A DNA stretch of 64,000 nt, taken from positions 106,800,821 through 106,864,820 of the forward strand of contig NC_091123.1 in assembly GCF_040183065.1 (NCBI RefSeq), given 5' to 3'. A model generated the notes under the pieces. That model searched no databases and was not told the origin of the DNA. It saw only the letters and a list, made by a program, of their open reading frames with translations. Both the position numbers and the translations under genes were made by a program. Positions 62,449 through 64,000 of this stretch are shown in pieces. Source of the DNA: Periplaneta americana (lineage: Eukaryota; Arthropoda; Insecta; Blattodea; Blattidae). Every line of letters begins with the position of its first letter. Position 1 is the stretch's first letter.

Positions 62449-62690
62449 TACATCTACGTAAAGATTATAATTTTTTGGTCCTACAGAATACATCTGTTAT
62501 GGAAACAATTAATATTAGGCGAGAACTTCGGTGTAGCTCAATCATGAGATCGCTTGGTACGTAGAACCAAGGACTCGGGTTCGATACCCGATGCCAGAGC
62601 GAATTTTTCTCCTCTAATATTAATTGTTACCGTAACAGATGTATTCTGGAGGACCAAAAAATAATCTTTACGTAGATTCTTCGAGCAACA
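62449..62690. repeat. tRNA-like SINE head in a long hairpin
   Basis: Arms of about 75 bp: tctacgtaaagattataatt and gaatacatctgttatgg on the left (62449-62526) are inverted on the right (62610-62690). Between them lies a tRNA-like segment with gtagctcaatcatgagatcg and gggttcgatacccgatgcc. A second copy of the tRNA-like part without arms is at 62868-62950. Confidence 0.85.
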
Positions 62691-62867
62691 GTGCATATTA
62701 CTGTACAGATTACTGTGGAATCCCGGCCACCAAGTCACTCAACTCCTTGTATAATGGCAGTTGACTTAATATAAAATGTCAACATACATGCCCAACTTGG
62801 AGTCATGCCACAAAGGGAAAAACACTATAGGAGAGGGGTTCGATCCAGTACTGTGGATTGAACTTTG

Positions 62868-62950
62868 GCATAGCTCAATGGTGAGAGTGCTTGGTACATA
62901 GAACCAAGGACCCGAGTTCGATCCCTGGTGCCGGAGCGAATTTTTCTCCT
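62868..62950 (+). repeat. tRNA-derived SINE, family D, copy 2
   Basis: catagctcaatggtgagag (A box), cttggtacatagaaccaag (anticodon-like hairpin) and gagttcgatccctggtgcc (B box), then gagcgaatttttctcctc as in the copy at 62529. tRNA-like but without a paired acceptor stem, and followed by SINE body sequence. Confidence 0.7.
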
Positions 62951-63199
62951 CTGATATTAATTATGTAAGAGGAGTTTTTAAGGTACTAAGCAAAGGCTAA
63001 TTGGGATTTCCCTGTCCCAGTCTCTGACTGGGTCAAAAACCCTGATAGAACTGATATTTAACCCTTGCAGTGAATTTCGGTGTCTGGAGGGCACAATTAA
63101 TCAAATCCACTCACCTCACCTTCACACTGGGGCCCCCTGGGATCTTTTAAGATGCGAAAGAGAGAATGGTGTGCGGAAAGCAATGGGAAGCTACCGCAT

Positions 63200-63375
63200 T
63201 TATGTTTCCCAAGAAAAACTGCAAACATGTGATAGACGACATTAAGATATATGGATCATATGCAGAGACTAAGAGGAAGGCAGAAAATAGCAAAGATTGG
63301 AGAATGCTGGGTTTGCAGTGAAAGACCTGCCCATGGGCAGAACACTTATGTATGTATGTATGTAAGTAAGTAAGC
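63200..63375 (+). pseudogene. LINE 3' end (family L3) with (TATG)n/(TAAG)n tail
   Basis: Reads KIYGSYAETKRKAENSKDW, RMLGLQ, stop, KTCPWAEHL and ends in tatgtatgtatgtaagtaag at 63348-63374. Same family as 51240. Confidence 0.6.
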
Positions 63376-63540
63376 AGTTTTCCTAAAGTAGGTTCAGATT
63401 GTATGTAAGCAGTTTTCCTAAAGTACGTTCAGGTTATGAATAACACTGCAACAGTGTTGGAAAATCAGCTTTGTTTGTAAATTCACTTGTTGCTAATTGT
63501 AATACTACCATTGACAAACTTTTTGATGAGGTTATATTAA

Positions 63541-63600
63541 GGCTGGTTGAGTGGAAGAGAAGGCCTTATGGCCTTAACTCTGCCAGTGAAAATAAAACAT
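63541..63600 (+). repeat. LINE (family L2) 3' UTR end
   Basis: gtggaagagaaggccttatg and gccttaactctgccag match the 3' ends of the L2 copies at 16314 and 39990. A severe 5' truncation. Confidence 0.7.
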
Positions 63601-63616
63601 TATATTCTATTACCTG

Positions 63617-63835
63617 TGAATCTTACTTACTGGCTTTTAAGGAACCTGGAGGTTCATTGGTGCCCTCACATAGTTCGCCTTTGGTTCCTATCCTGAGCAA
63701 GATTAATCCAGTCTCTATCATCATATTCCACCTCCCTCAAATCCATTTTAATGTTACCTTCCCATCTACGTCTCGGCCTCTCAACTAACACTCTACATGC
63801 ATTTCTGGATTCTCCCATATGTGCTACTGTCCGTT
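63617..63835 (-). pseudogene. LINE (family L1) 3' fragment
   Basis: 3' sequence ggaggttcattggtgccctc and tacgtctcggcctc as in the other L1 copies. A short deletion removes the 'cccaaaagt' section near 63780. 3' tail cttactta at 63612-63619. Confidence 0.75.
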
Positions 63836-64000
63836 ACTCAGGAGAAGACGAGGGGCAAGAATGTGACCTTCTTGACTATCGCTGTTGATTATTATAAACA
63901 TCGCTCAGATAAGCATCCCAGTATCGAGGTTATTACTCGTGCAGGAAACATGAGTAACAATGCGTATGGAAATTAAAGCTAAGTTGAACAGAAGGAGACC

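Noticed and set aside
62529..62600. A functional tRNA gene (possible GTA anticodon)
   Set aside because: Non-standard position 33, no acceptor stem, and it shares SINE flanking sequence with 62868-62950.

Overview
This is a stretch of AT-rich, intron-rich, repeat-saturated eukaryotic DNA. TTAGG-type telomere motifs, tRNA-derived SINEs, several LINE clades, many mariner/Tc1 and hAT relics, and the sequence of the three host genes all point to an insect. The repeat style suggests a large polyneopteran genome such as a cockroach or termite, but that is inference and no species marker was seen.

Three host genes are supported. (1) The last coding exon of a STYX-like pseudophosphatase (+, 1430-1661). 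(2) A complete four-exon NPC2-like (MD-2-related lipid-recognition) gene (-, 44938 down to 27612). It encodes 147 or 159 aa with six conserved cysteines; its introns are about 13.7, 1.1 and 2.1 kb and are filled with transposons. (3) The first coding exon of SEC61 gamma (+, 51050-51162), whose remaining exon or exons appear to lie beyond 64000. NPC2 and SEC61G are divergently oriented.

Almost everything else is mobile DNA, often nested. 1-5.7 kb: LINE remnants, SINEs and a hAT MITE. 6.67-10.2 kb: a hAT element with 8-bp target duplications holding a LINE (itself holding a hAT MITE) and an R2-like LINE. 10.3-14.8 kb: a 234-bp tandem repeat split by a mariner derivative, which is itself split by a THAP-encoding Kolobok-like element with TTAA sites. 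15.7-18.1 kb: a mariner split by a LINE. 18.67-20.8 kb: an Ac-like hAT holding a LINE. 28-36 kb: several mariner/Tc1 relics and LINEs inside NPC2 introns. 37.7-44.0 kb: hAT ends, an interstitial telomere repeat, a LINE and a nearly intact ZMYM1-like hAT. 46.4-50.15 kb: a long-TIR element between NPC2 and SEC61G. 50-60 kb: dispersed repeats in the SEC61G intron and a (GATA)n/(GACA)n array inside a LINE. 60.17-62.34 kb: an intact hAT with an uninterrupted 494-aa transposase. 62.4-63.8 kb: a tRNA-like SINE inside a hairpin, and LINE ends.

The most unusual object is the 3.7-kb element at 46413-50152. It has about 220-bp inverted termini (CAC...GTG ends), at least seven copies of a 14-bp motif flanking its interior, and a decayed gene that I cannot place in a named transposase superfamily with confidence. 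The next most interesting are the intact hAT at 60 kb and the satellite/mariner/Kolobok nest.
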